Assembly: GCA_021234155.1 (NCBI GenBank)
Contig: JAJEKV010000108.1
Location: 2,338,676 to 2,402,675 of the forward strand
DNA length: 64,000 nt
Direction: 5' to 3'
Source of the DNA: Isoetes taiwanensis
Taxonomy: Eukaryota > Streptophyta > Lycopodiopsida > Isoetales > Isoetaceae
The notes under the pieces were generated by a model, which was not told the origin of the DNA, searched no databases, and was given only the letters and a program-made list of their open reading frames with translations. The translations under genes were made by a program, and so were the position numbers. This document shows, in pieces, positions 36,498-48,190 of this stretch. The first letter of the stretch is position 1; every line of letters starts with the position of its first letter.

Positions 36498-36986
36498 TTA
36501 GAGGAGTTCTTTGTATACAATATTTGTTGTATATCTTGATCGGTCGACGTCTGCGCTTGCCTCTCCATCCTTCGATAGAATGAGTACCTTTATGCTTTGG
36601 ATTCCTTGAGCTCTCGAGAGTGCCACATAGAGTTGTCCGTGACTAAATACTGGGTTTGGCAAATACAAACCAACCATTTTCATCGTTTGGCCCTGGGACT
36701 TGTTGATTGTCATGCCAAAAGCTGGGCGTAGCGGAAATTGCATGCGTTCAAATTGAAATGGAAGTTCTGCATTATTTGGCACCAAAGGAATTCGAAATAT
36801 GAACACTCTGCTCCCAATATTTTTTCCAGTGACAATCTCGGCATCTATAGCACGTCTTCCCAATGAACGTATGATGAGGCGAGTTCCATTGTAGAGTCCT
36901 TTCCGGGTAGAAACTGACCTCAACAACATGACAATCATGCCAACCTTCAATGTCAATTGATGTGGAGGCATCCCACTCGGAGTCAT
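36498..36986 (-). pseudogene. Helitron Pif1-like helicase, C-terminal part
   Basis: A 162-residue frame: PPHQLTLKVGMIVMLLRSVS, GLYNGTRLIIRSLGRRAIDA, VFIFRIPLVP, then FPLRPAFGMTINKSQGQTM and VFSHGQLYVALSRA, ending TTNIVYKELL. These are the last motifs (including the INKSQGQT and YVALSR blocks) of the superfamily-1 helicase fused to Rep in Helitrons, with the usual C-terminus. The Walker A/B motifs, Rep nuclease and zinc finger are missing upstream. It marks Hc as derived from an autonomous element. Confidence 0.9.
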
Positions 36987-37483
36987 GTATGACGGGGTTG
37001 TTGGCCACAGCAGGTGGTGTTTTTTGACGGGCCTTCCCCATACAAATCCTGATATGTTGCAATCTATACAATTTAGATGATTGCAAGGAACCCTAAATCG
37101 ATTAAGTATTCAACAATAAAGCCAACAACTATAAGCACACAATTATTAACCTAAGATAGTTAACCTAAGATAGGACCTATGACTGACCTTTGACGTGTTA
37201 AGATTTTGGCCGCCCCTTGGCAAATGCGCAAGCGCCGTAAGAGCTTGTTCCTCCCTCAAAGTTCAAGTGCAAAGCGTCCCTATAAACATGAGAGCACATA
37301 AGAATATATGAAATATAGCCATGTATGGAAAATATATTGTTACCCTATAATATGCACATGCCAAAGCATTTTATGTTTATGGCTAAGTTGAATTGTTACG
37401 CAATTAAGTTGAATTCGTGTAAAACAAAGTGCAACTTTAAGATGGTCTTTTATTTTAAGAATGCTTAAAGGCATTCACGCACA

Positions 37484-37927
37484 CTACATATCCAACCCAT
37501 GTTGCATAAGGTATTCCATAAACAATGTAGCTTCCATAGCCTCCACAAACTTATGGACTCTCACAAAGCCACGTTTATGAAAGCTAGCATGCATTTGTGT
37601 AGCAAAATTTTCAATATCTAGCTCAATTTTAACCTCCGGGCATATCTCAACTCCAAGCAACCATAGGATTTCATACCACTCTCCAAAAACTCTCAAAACA
37701 CAAATCAGACCCTTAATGCCCACTTGCATTCCATCATTCCCCAATGCAACACTTTCTGCGGCTTCTTCCAATTCGCTCTTCCAATCCACCACCTCTGCTA
37801 AATATTGAAAGTATGCATCCAAATCACCGTCATCGTCAAATCGTGGCAAGGCATGTCCATCTCTAAAGAATTGTGCCACAAGTTTTGGGTAAGAATCCCA
37901 TGGAACATTCACCACCACCATCTGCAT
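37484..37927 (-). CDS. Unknown protein, paralog of the 35625-36385 gene
   Basis: A 147-residue intact open frame, acidic in the middle (RFDDDGDLDAYFQYLAEVV), with KGLICVLRVFGEWYEILWL and an EICPEVKIELDIENF stretch. It shares the MxxVxVPW start, the R-x-x-G-x-W-Y core and an alternating V/F helix near the end with exon 1 of the gene at 36385. No family recognised. It lies upstream of the helicase remnant inside Helitron Hc. An acceptor-like or promoter signal could not be fixed; further exons downstream are possible, since only the first exon of the paralog is matched. Confidence 0.45.
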   Translation of the reverse strand: MQMVVVNVPWDSYPKLVAQFFRDGHALPRFDDDGDLDAYFQYLAEVVDWKSELEEAAESVALGNDGMQVGIKGLICVLRVFGEWYEILWLLGVEICPEVKIELDIENFATQMHASFHKRGFVRVHKFVEAMEATLFMEYLMQHGLDM

Positions 37928-37929
37928 TA

Positions 37930-39265
37930 TGGAAATGATATATTTTAAGTCAATTCATTTTCCATGTTGGCAAGCCAGTATGACCTTGTCCTTTTCAAAT
38001 CAAAGAACTTTACTATGTTGTCAAATTACTTTGTTTCACTTATGTGTTGTGGTAATCTAAATCAAAGTTTATTCAACTTTTTGTTGTGATATTAAGTTAA
38101 AGTTCATTTAATTTTTTGGTGTGATCTAAGTTAAAGTTCAATCAACTTTGTGTTGTAATGTTAAAGTTTGGCATTTTATGTTTATGTTAAATGCACCCAT
38201 GTTAATGTTGAAGTCGCTCATTCGATTCATATTGTATGGATTCAAACTGTGTTGTTATGAAGCAATAGTGGAAGAGTAATAACAGAGCAATAGTTTTAGG
38301 GGTAAAAGTATCTACCAACATGGATATCTTTTAAATGCGGGGAACTTTGTCACTTGAAATATTAGAAACTTAGTGAATAAAAATAAGGGAACTTAGTTAG
38401 GGGAAATATGTGTCAATCATAGCAGGCCGAAATCAAAATGGGTCTGCATAATCAAAAGAGGGCAAACCCTTGTTGCTTTGCACAGCCGATTAGCTCACAT
38501 AAACCCATGAATAATTACAAAGGTTTTTGTATTATAACGACCAGCCTAATGCAGAATCATTATCAGAGAAGGGAACAAAGCAAGGAAAGAAAGGAACGGA
38601 AGGGGAAGATGCTGGAACTTAGAGAGAAGGAAATATGTGTCAATCAAAGCAAACCGAAATGAAAACGGGTCGGTAACTGCATAATCAAAAGCTCTGCTCT
38701 GCTCTGCTCTGTGATGCAAGAGAGCAGACAGACAGCCTGACCAGTTAGACTTCAGACAATCTGGCTGCCAGCGTATTTAAATCATTGAGAGGGTTTAAAT
38801 GTTTAAGATGCAATAAGAGATTGCTGCCAGAATACTTCAGTTTACTACAATACCTGGAGCAGAGACAAAAAGACCAACAATGCAAGCAGATAGAAGATTT
38901 TTTAAAGCATCAACAAATTCCGGCAAGCAACAACTCTGCAACGCTGTACCTTTGTTACCTGCCCTGGATCTTCTGCCCTAGAAAACCTCCTGATAAGGAG
39001 TCAAGAACAGGACTCCAGTCGGAATAAAGGTACTCCTGTAGATAGAATGGGCAACAAAAAATATAAGTAAAACAAAATGGGTCGAAAATCTGGGCACATG
39101 TACTGCAGGAAAGCTGGTTTTCGTATCTACTTACTTAAAAACCTTTGGCTTGCCCCTGTTTCCAAGGGAAGGAAGTCACTGGAGCAGGGTAAACATGAAG
39201 ACGACCTTGTAAATGCCGGATTAAGACTGTATGCCCCTGTTTCGTATGCCTCTCAACCCTAAGAC
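37930..39265. other. Helitron Hc 5' interior without recognisable gene
   Basis: AT-rich 37960-38400 shows repeated 'ttaaagttcaatcaactttgtg'-like units (three diverged copies at about 38045-38160). A (CTCTG)n run lies at 38692-38711. Short open frames have no recognisable product. Confidence 0.4.
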
Positions 39266-39610
39266 AGAATAAGCAAGAGACTGTAAGCAATAAACACAAA
39301 ATCGGCATTCTTTCTCTGGATCAGAGAGCATACTCGCATATACTCCAATGATTGCTGAAGCTTGAGGCTCCAACGATTCCTGCAGCCAACGGCTCCAACA
39401 GCTCAAAGCAACGACTACTTGAGAAGAGACTGTAAGCAAGAATCACAAAATAAGCAAGAGACTGTAAGCAAGAAACACAAAATAGGCATTCGTTTCTCTG
39501 GATCAGAGAGCATACTCCTGAATACTCCAACGATTGGTGGCAACTTGAGGCTCCAACGATTCCTGCAGCCAAATACTCCAACAGCTCAAAGCAACGACTG
39601 CTTGTGAATC
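39265..39610. repeat. Tandem duplication of about 170 bp
   Basis: A unit from agcaagagactgtaagcaa through ctctggatcagagagcatac to agctcaaagcaacgact is present at 39269-39415 and 39450-39600. A further partial copy of 'gcagccgaatactccaacgactgc' type follows at about 39625. Located in the 5' part of Helitron Hc. Confidence 0.8.
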
Positions 39611-39937
39611 TCAGGATTGAGCGACTGCAGCCGAATACTCCAACGACTGCTGTTGCTCTAAGCTCCCTTCTCCTTTTCTACCACAAACCCTAAGAAGAAG
39701 CAGCCTGCATTAAAACCCAGCGGACCATCATGAAAGATAGGGCGCTCCCCCGAGAAATCAGCCGCCTGTGCGTTAAAAAAACCCCAAAACTTTCGTATAA
39801 CCGGTGCAAGGGGAAAAAGATAGCCGGAAAACGCGTTTTTGCCGAAAAAAGCGTGAGTTTTGGCGGCCGGAAAGGGCACACCGGCATCAGCAAAAACCCC
39901 CAAAAACTTTTTAAGTAAGTAAATAAGGAAAAAGACG

Positions 39938-40005
39938 AATTACCTCTGTAGTTCTAGAACTTCATTTACCTTCTAATCTGCGAAACGAAGATAAATGCCA
40001 TTTAT
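39938..40005. mobile_element. Uninterrupted copy of the 8.2-kb MITE
   Basis: Reads ctctgtagttctagaacttc...ttaccttctaatctgcgaaacgaag...aaatgccattt. It is the empty-site counterpart of 8155-8312 and lacks the LINE tail. The right arm is cut short compared with the 8.3-kb copy. It lies just outside the 5' end of Helitron Hc. Confidence 0.65.
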
Positions 40006-40009
40006 TTTG

Positions 40010-41460
40010 CACATGATAGGATCAATGTCAAGGACTTCAAGCATTGATCTTTAGGTTCCCCTACCTGCTCCGTTTTTGTCTCTAGATTGTAAATTTGAAT
40101 GCATGATTCTCATCAAACGATTCTCATCTTCTACCATTTGATTTTTGTGGGAAAGATCCCTTAACGTCTGTATGCATGCCGGTCATTGTTAGGCAGCATA
40201 GAAAAAAACATCAAGCACATATGATCAAGTGAATGACAGGGCTCGCTTGTGGCGAGTCATGTCTACATGGCCATGTGCATTTTGCCTTCCCGAAATCTTC
40301 CTCTAAGTTATGTGTTTGATTCTTATTTCTAGGTAAATTTTCTGTTTCATTTGCCTATAAAAGATATGCCCATTATTTCGCACTTGACATGATCAATGTC
40401 AAGACATTGAACATCAAAAGGCCTTTTGACTTCAATGAGTTCATCTTATCGGTTATTTACTGTTGATAAATGGCTAGAGCATGCTAAATTTAATGTTAAA
40501 ATACTATCATTTCTTATCAAAATCTGTGATATGATGTGGTTCTTTGTGGGATCTGCAGTGGATAAATTGGATGATAGTATACTTGGCAGCTACATTCTTA
40601 AAGCTGTAAAATAGAAGTAACACTCTCAAAAAATATTTTTTCAACTTTGCTACTCAGTAAACTAATATGTTGAATGTCATGACATTTAACATGATAGATT
40701 TAGAGGAAGTTGGCCAATGATCGATTTAGATTAGCTTTATGTATTTTATGTACATTTGATGTTAGGGCAAAGCAAGCTATGGCAGAGTACCTTTCTTCAT
40801 TATAAGAGTTCATCCTTAAACAAAAGCCGGAAGCTTCAAAAATATTACAACATATTGTGCAAACTACTGAAGGCCAAAGAGGTATGCAAGTTACTGGTTA
40901 GTTGTTAGCTAATAATTAGTATATGTAAACTTAGCTTGTGATTTGCAATCAACAAACTCTATTTCAAATCTGTAAGTTGTGAAAGTGATATTAAATGCAT
41001 AGATCTTGCATTGATTGTTGCCTTCAAGCACCAGCTTTAAAAGCTAATTACGTGTAGTAAGTCTGCCAAATGTTTTGTGTGCATTACAGTTCGAAAATGC
41101 AACTTCCCACTATCAAGGGTTTTAGGAGTTATCATCGCAATGCATGATTTTTTTGCTCTATACATGAAGACACCAAAGCGCAATTGTGTCATTATTTCTT
41201 CATTTGCGAACAATCTTAAATAATGGTCACACTCATCAAATACTTTCCTAAAACTCTACCCAAGAAAACCAACAATTTAACATACCTCTGGCACCATGGC
41301 TACGAAATCTGTAGGAGACGGGCAATCTAAGAATGAATTCAACATATCTCTGGCACCATGGGCACATGAATCTCAAGGAAACGAGCAATCTAAGAATGAA
41401 TTTAAAATTAGTGTTTATGGATCTATTAATAGCATTTTTGCGTATGTGTTTCTTGCATCT
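40010..41460. other. No gene seen
   Basis: AT-rich sequence. 'gacatgatcaatgtcaag'-like segments occur at about 40014 and 40387, and a block near 40060-40100 resembles 7360-7400. An open frame at 40426-40614 (62 residues) has no recognisable features. Confidence 0.4.
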
Positions 41461-41464
41461 TCTA

Positions 41465-41727
41465 ACACAAACCATTGCATTTAACACATTTAAATTAAAA
41501 TCCCCCTTAAACCCCCTTTTTGTTTGGCTGTCGGATGGGCATATTTGCCCTTTATCCAAGATCTGGACCGTACATAGCGATCCTCGTTTGTGGGGTATGC
41601 ATGTACAAGTTTTTATATACTGTATATTAAAGTTTGTAAAATACTATAAGATTTGAAATAATGTACTTAATGGTGTTAATTTTGTACGTGTATTGTAAAT
41701 ATATTTTTGGGGCTCTCGCTGCCCTAC
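41465..41727 (+). repeat. Truncated arm plus linker U2 of cassette family
   Basis: A truncated A-type arm pointing left (41469-41527, reverse complement of the arm at 41740-41810) is followed by linker U2 (about 41528-41727). U2 holds ctgtcggatgggcatatttg, tcctcgtttgtggggtatgc, a run around tatactgtatatta and ends ggctctcgctgccctac. The same linker is at 43957-44170 and, reversed, at 1753-1963 and 58423-58625. Confidence 0.7.
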
Positions 41728-42225
41728 GTAACCCCCAGTGTGAATATGCACCCAAACCAAAGGGGGTTTAAGGAGGATTTCAATTTAAATGTGTTAAATG
41801 CAATGGTTTATGTTAATAATGTGAATGGTAGTTGTGTGTTATTGTTATATTAAAAAAACATTTGGGCCCTTCGGGCCCTAACTAAAGCAAACATAGGTAA
41901 ACTTTATGGGTCTAAACATTAACTACTAGAAAGGACAATAACATCAAGATAAACAAATTATTTCCACTGCATACCAAGAGCTGCCCAAATATACACAAAC
42001 ACACTATTATAAAATGTGCAAAAACAACAATAACCCATAAATCCATAAACCCATAAACCCATGCTTGAAATTCTCAAATATATGATGACGAACTTTACTC
42101 CTTTCTTCAGATGTTTTTGTGTTTTCTTAAGTTTTGTTACAAAGAAGCATGTAAAAATTGCTTGATTTTTTCGCAGCATATTGTCTCAAAAGAAATTATG
42201 CAAGATCCCCTTGACTGGGAGTAAA

Positions 42226-42555
<330 letters not shown>

Positions 42556-43339
42556 TTTACCTGTTAAACACAAACAATGCAAGTCTTAGCTGTCCGTTTG
42601 AGATTCAAATGGTTGAATTAACAAGAAAATGATGATATATCAAAGCAGAGACTTTCATGCCCAATCAGTTGGCATATGGCCATAATCATGGCTTTTGAAA
42701 CAACTTCAATATTCCAGGATTACCATGAATAGTCTAGCCCCAACAAAGGAAGGAGGAATCTTTAGCATGGGCTTTGCTAAACCCGCAAGTAAGAAAGAAA
42801 CTGAAATAAGAAAGAACCTCTATTCTTCTCTGCCTTTTTCTCACTTTAAATCACAGCTACTCCATTTTATTCTTTGTCTTTTGCTTCAATGAATTTGGCA
42901 CACAATCGTGCGGACTATTACATCATAAGCTTCGTAAAATGGGATTCAATGCAAAAATACACATTAGCTGAAGCATTTATTGGTTGAATTCCCTTACCTT
43001 TTTGGGAAACTAATAAGCCTGGAGTATCCAAACTTTGCTTGGCTAATCTTTCAGACAAGATTCCTGCAGAATTTGGCTAATAAAATGCAACTCAGGGTTT
43101 ATGTACATGCTATAGACAATACAATGCATACAAGATATTGTTTTTTTAAGCACTCTTTGCCCAGCAAGGATGAAGATGCGAAAAGACTGAAAGCATACCG
43201 GATTTGCTAAAGTTTGTTATGCCATAATTGTTATCACAGCATGGCCATGGCGTTCATCTACAGCCTGTTGCAGCAGCACTGCTTCTATGCAAAGGATAAA
43301 ATGTAAAGAATAGAACTTACCATGTTAATCTGCAATATG

Positions 43340-43500
43340 CCATCGTGTCTTGAATCCAACGGGGAATGTTCTGGCTGCAGAAGGCCCGCAAGTGCTGTAC
43401 AAAGGAATGGGAACTCCGCTAGCGACAGTGGCAGTGTTCAAAGCGGTTCTGTTCACAGCAAGGGGCCAAATGGAAGCTCTGCTTAGCCGAAATCACAGTT
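43340..43500 (+). pseudogene. Captured mitochondrial carrier (BOU-like) fragment
   Basis: The frame contains LAAEGPQVLYKGMGTPLATV, then AVFKAVLFTARGQMEALL, which matches plant mitochondrial carnitine/acylcarnitine carrier-like proteins (A BOUT DE SOUFFLE): AAEGxxGLYKGMGAPLATVAAFNAVLFTVRGQME. Only one transmembrane-repeat segment is present. It lies in cassette E2 opposite in strand to the hexokinase fragment, so two unrelated loci were brought together. Confidence 0.82.
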
Positions 43501-43956
43501 CTGGCCAGCCAAGGATTAGGCTTTCCAGTTTTTGCCGGGGGATAAAGATGACAAGAAACCAGTGTCACACTTGCACTGAAGGAAATCCGCTATTGACCTC
43601 AAATTTGGCCTTTCGTAGACGCGTGAGCTCATGCATCCGCAGCTAAGTTCAGAAAGGGCAAGAAAAGCTGGATACTTTACAGCTTGTGTAAATAGGTCTT
43701 ACAATCCGGTCTTGCAATCCGGATATGGAAGTGGTTGCACACAACCCACAATCACACAACCCTAAAAAAAACCTCCACCACAGGATTTGCCCCTTTTTTT
43801 AAATCAACGGCTAACAAAAGGGTGCACTCTAGAAATACTATTTAGTACACCTGGATGAATACGACCACCAAATCATATGAAAACCTTAGAGAAAACAATA
43901 CAAAAACACAAAACAAAACCCCCTGTCATAATGCTACATATTCACACGGGGGGTTA

Positions 43957-44170
43957 CTTCGGGCAACGAGAGCTGTCGGATGGGCATATTTGCCTTTTAT
44001 TACAATATCTGGACCGTACATAGCTATCCTCGTTTGTGGGGTATGCATGTACAAGTTTTTGTATACTGTATATTAAGGTTTGCAAAATACTATAAGGTTT
44101 GAGACAATGTACTTAATGGTGTTAATTTTGTACATGTATTTTAAATGTTTTGAGGCTCTCGCTGCCCTAC
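43957..44170 (+). repeat. Linker U3 between cassettes E2 and E3
   Basis: Begins ttcgggcaacgagagctgtc and ends tgaggctctcgctgccctac, so its own tips are inverted (GGGCAACGAGAG / CTCTCGCTGCCC). The interior matches U2 closely and U1/U4 in reverse, including the conserved tgtggggtatgcatgtacaa and a TATA-like tatactgtatattaa. Here a B end lies on the left and an A end on the right, unlike the A-linker-A arrangement elsewhere. Confidence 0.7.
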
Positions 44171-46238
44171 GGAACCCCCTGTGTGAATATGCACCCAAAC
44201 CAAAGGGGGTTTAAGGGGGATTTTAATTTAAATGTGTTAAATGCAATGGTTTGTGTTAAATGTTAGTTGTGTGTTAATGGTTTGTGTTAACTAAAAAAAA
44301 CTTTGGCCCCTTCGGGGCCTTAAGGATGGTGTAGGGATGTAGATATAGACATTACCTAATACTTTAATAATGGACTCACAAATCTAACAAACTAGAGGTG
44401 CTCAAATTATGGAAACGAAAACATTGCATAGAATTAGACATATAACATTATACCAATACCAATATTAATACATAAGATAGCATGTAATAATAGAATTTAT
44501 TAATAATGAACAAACAGTTAAATCCTCGTTGTTTTTTCTCATCCATACATGCATATAGTTTGGGTTAGGCAACCATTTATAATGGTAGAAAAGGCACAAG
44601 CTAGTCTCCTGTTAAAATAGAATTATGAGACTAGGTAGGAACTGCAACAACTGCAAGATTCTACAAGACCACAAGATTTATTAACGTATACTAAAGACCA
44701 CAAGGACTTAAAAACTAGTTGCATCATTGACAACAATAAAGCAGAAACTTCCCTTTTCTTTATATACAACTAAAATATTTACCTTCATATACACAAGCAT
44801 ATTTGTCGATAAAATCTGCATTGAATATAACAACAGCAGCAAACGTTATAGAAAAAACGCACATCTATACCATTTCTTCGTTTACCTAAAACAAATGCTA
44901 AGCATTCTATACCACATAATATCTACATGACGTCTTTGTTCCACGACCCAAATCAACTCCAATAGCAGCCACACTTTGCAAGCCAGTCAATGTCCTGAAT
45001 TGCACCAGAGTTGAGGTAAATTCCCTGGAAAGCTTAAAGACGCATTTGCAAATTACACAGAGATAAGCAAGAATGTCAGCAAAGTATGTCTCAACCAAAA
45101 GCTTCACACCACTCAGTTCAGTGGCAAGATAACCATAAGCCTTCTCAAAGGCTTGCAATTTAGACACTTCAAGGTCAAGCACAAGTGCATCCATTTTGCA
45201 CCTGCTGCTTTCAGCTCCACTATGACTTCCCTGCACATATAAGTCCAGCTTAAATAACCCGAAACAATAGGAACTACTATCTAGGATAACAGCTTTAAGA
45301 TTACCCATAGACTGGCAGCAAGGAGTCAAGCAGAGAAAGAAGATCAAATCCTTTAGCCACACCCTTTGCTGGCTTTGCAAATAATAGATACGTGAATGGG
45401 CCAACAATAATAGGAACAGTCTTAATACCAAACTGTAATAAAATGATATAAATAAGCACATGATACACATGCACGTAGGAAAGGAATGCTTGCATATTAA
45501 ATTATTAAGCCACCTGCTTAGCTTCCTTATATTCTTGAACAACTTTACGAGAGGAAAGGTTGAACTTCACATCTGGGCCCAGCTCTGGAACAATGTAATG
45601 GCTGCAAAAGCAGTTAATCATTTAGAAACAAGGTTCTAAGTAAGCCTAGAAGTAGCTAAGCTTTTGGGATATGCAACTTACTAGTTGGTGTCAAACCACT
45701 TAGTCATTTCCATAGCAGGCTGCTTTGCATTACCGCGGGCCATAGAGAAGTAGACATCAAAATCCACATCTCCACCAGTCCAGCCATAACGAGGTGGGAC
45801 AGCTCCAACCAGTGCGGTTGTATCAAGCACTTGGTCATAATAGGAGAAGGTATTGCTTGGAATGTATGTCATGCCAGCATCAGACATCTGTTGCCATATG
45901 GATGCCCTCAAATCCTTGGCAGTTTCTCCAGATCTTCAGTAGCACCTGCATACCTGAGACAGAGAATGCTTCAGCTAACCCTAGAATAACCCTAAAGTGA
46001 AACATCTCGATGCTTGCATGTATGGCTTATTAAAAAGAAATAGAGGAAAAAAAATAAAAGAGGGTAAACCATTGGGGATATGGAATTTAGACAATAAAAA
46101 TGCGGAGTGCACTCTAGATATACTGATTAGTATGTCTCGCGCGATACGCCCATGAAATCATATGAAAACCATGCCAAAAAGCATATAAAATCACAAAAAA
46201 ACCACCCCTGTTATAATGCTAGATATTCTACACACCTG
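44171..46238 (+). mobile_element. Hairpin cassette E3 with methionine synthase fragment
   Basis: The A end ggaaccccctgtgtgaatat (44171) is followed by the arm and the hairpin GGCCCCTTCGGGGCC (44305-44319). The B part starts near ctcgatgcttgcatgt (about 46005), contains gagtgcactctagatatac and ends at tgctagatattctacacacc (46238), slightly diverged from the E2 B end. It carries a MetE fragment with introns on the minus strand. Same architecture as E1, E2 and E4. Confidence 0.65.
44935..45950 (-). pseudogene. Captured methionine synthase (MetE) fragment with introns
   Basis: Cobalamin-independent methionine synthase, N-terminal half. Minus-strand exons: about 45950-45684 ([40 protein letters not shown], ending FDTN-Y), about 45602-45518 ([13 protein letters not shown]), about 45433-45302 ([36 protein letters not shown]) and about 45235-44935 (EVIVELKAAGAKWM, KLQAFEKAYGYLATELSGVK, LLVETYFADI, IGVDLGRGTKT). 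Introns keep GT-AG ends. Lesions: a one-base deletion near 45925 and a short out-of-frame deletion after GAKWM that removes the FDEP block. The start, C-terminal catalytic domain and zinc site are absent. It is a pseudogene carried by cassette E3. Confidence 0.88.
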
Positions 46239-46239
46239 T

Positions 46240-47152
46240 AGGGTTATTTAGAAGTTTCAAATAAATCTTGACACACCTATAATCACCTTTGTTACCTTTG
46301 TGTTAAATCTCCAGTTGCAGTCGATGCTTGTAGAGCGGAAGTACAGAAATAGAGATACCTCTTGAAACTGATAACATGCCCTAGTGTGATGTCCATTAAT
46401 GTTGTTGGTTGCTTTTTAGAAACATATTTGGTTGTATGATGCATGGGGGCAGCCACATCATGAATAGCGCAACTAATTTTGCATGTTGGGGTTTGGAAAA
46501 GGCACATTGGAATTAGAAATGTTGGTAGGATTAGAAATGTAGTTAGAAATGCTGGGTGTCTAGGAACTTCTACGGATTAAGACAATTATTAGTCATAAAT
46601 AGATGGGCCAAGTGAAGCAATGTTTCCTTGCATTTTAAAATAGGCTTGGATGTGAGATGAAAATTATGGTCATGACTCACGAGGAAAGTTTCAAAATTGG
46701 AGCAAGAAGCAAACGGAATGAGCACATGGAATGCCCACTAGATGTTAATGGAAGCTTTGAAGTTTTATTCTTTATTTAAACTGTTCATGTTAACTGCACT
46801 AATTGTTGTAACATTTTGAATTTTAGGATGCAATGCCTGAACTTTTACTTGCATTACATAATTTAGGGTTCTATAACATGCATGATGGAATTGTCTATAG
46901 CTTTGCAAAAAAAAAAGGATGTACTAATTGCAATACTCCTTCAATGAGACGACATTATCTCCAAGACCTTTGAGGCATGTTATATCTATTTGGTTCACAA
47001 CATAGATGTACTAATTGCAGTATTCCTTCAATGAGGCATTATTTCCAAGACCCTTGAGGCATGTTATATCTATCTGGTTCACAACATGGCACATAATCAC
47101 AATCATATTAAATGTCCTCAGCTTGCATCGATGGTCCTCCACCTCTGACAGC
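46240..47152. repeat. No gene; tandem duplication before LINE
   Basis: 46240-46900 shows nothing recognisable. A unit of about 88 bp (gatgtactaattgca.tactccttcaatgag... gaggcatgttatatctat.tggttcacaacat) is repeated at 46917-47003 and 47006-47088. The following 47090-47135 matches the sequence after the LINE at 52629-52672. Confidence 0.6.
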
Positions 47153-48190
47153 ATGCATGCGTTGAAGAAAAGAGCCCGCAATTTGGACACCTCGTCCCCA
47201 TCGAAAGCGGTATCTCGGCCGAGGCAATCGGGTTGTACAGAACAGGCCGATTCCCTCCAGGCTAAGCTGGCAAGCTTGGAGGCATCATGGGACCATCTGC
47301 CGTGGGTCTGCGCTCAGAAGCGGCTTCTCCAATGTAAGGAGCGAATTTCCCTTGTGGAAGTTCGGCTTGGGGATTATGATTGCGGGGGAGCCCAAAAGGT
47401 CGATGACCGGATAAGAGGGGAGATACAAGCAACAACGCAAGACTAGTCACGCGGATATGGGGCACCGCTTGGATAAGGTCCACCAAAGGTGGATGGAAGA
47501 CATGGCGCGCAAAGCACGGGCCGACATGAAGGGGGTTGCTCCAAAGAGATTGTACAAGTCACAAGCATGGCTGGTCGGATAGATGCTAAGGAAAAGGATG
47601 TGGAAGGCGGTGCGGGGCAGGCTCCAATTCCTTGATGAAGCAAAGGCGCGACAGGCAGAGATGTCAAGAAGATGCTCACATATAGAGAACCATATGGCCC
47701 ACTTACAGCAAGAGATGCAGGACCTCCAAATGGAGGTGCAACGCGTCCGGAGTGCACCACAGTCGTCTGCACCAAAGACCCCCATACCGGAGGCCGAGGT
47801 GGCTCGGGAAATCGGTGGGTACTTCATGAGGAGAAAGACATCCGTGCACGCCGCCTCAACCTTATTGTCAGGGGATTGCCGAGGAGGAGCAAGGCGAGGA
47901 TTTGCCGTGTAAGCTTACCACCCTGGTACTTGCAAAGCTCCAATTATAGTATTTGGTTATCAAGAGTCCAATCAGGATCGGAGGACCGAGCATGAGACCT
48001 CGGCTAGTTAAGTTTGCAGTCTTGGATTGGGAGGCAAAATCTTTGTTGTTGCAACGCACCAGTCGCTTGAAAGGTACGTCCATATACCTGGATGTGGATC
48101 TCACGCCACTGCAACAACGGGAAAGAAGCCAAGAGTTGGTCAAGATAAGAGAGATTCGACAAAATTTGGGGGGCTGCTGGTTTGGTTAAT
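47153..48190 (+). pseudogene. LINE ORF1-like (coiled coil and RNA-binding part)
   Basis: From MHALKKRARNLDTSSPSK the frame runs to 47446, where it breaks. It continues in another frame through RLDKVHQRWMEDMARKARAD, a stop at about 47580, then KAVRGRLQFLDEAKARQAEM and a heptad-like coiled coil (HLQQEMQDLQMEVQRVRSA). A further shift gives IRARRLNLIVRGLP and KGTSIYLDVDLTP...SQELVKIREIR, which recalls the RRM and C-terminal domain of L1-type ORF1 proteins that coat the element RNA. At least three frame breaks. Confidence 0.65.

Larger units (their letters stand above)
35255..39923 (-). mobile_element. Helitron Hc, about 4.7 kb, with Pif1-helicase remnant
   Basis: The 3' end at 35255 has hairpin gcccggcaacgccgggc, spacer acacgttta and CTAG. 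The 5' end near 39923 reads TTTACTTACTTAAAAAG on the minus strand, one base off the TCTACTTACTTAAAAAG of Hb. On the minus strand it carries, in order, an unknown gene (37927-37484), the C-terminal part of a Helitron helicase (36986-36498) and a related two-exon gene (36385-35625). The Rep domain and most of the helicase are gone, so it descends from an autonomous element. Confidence 0.75.
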
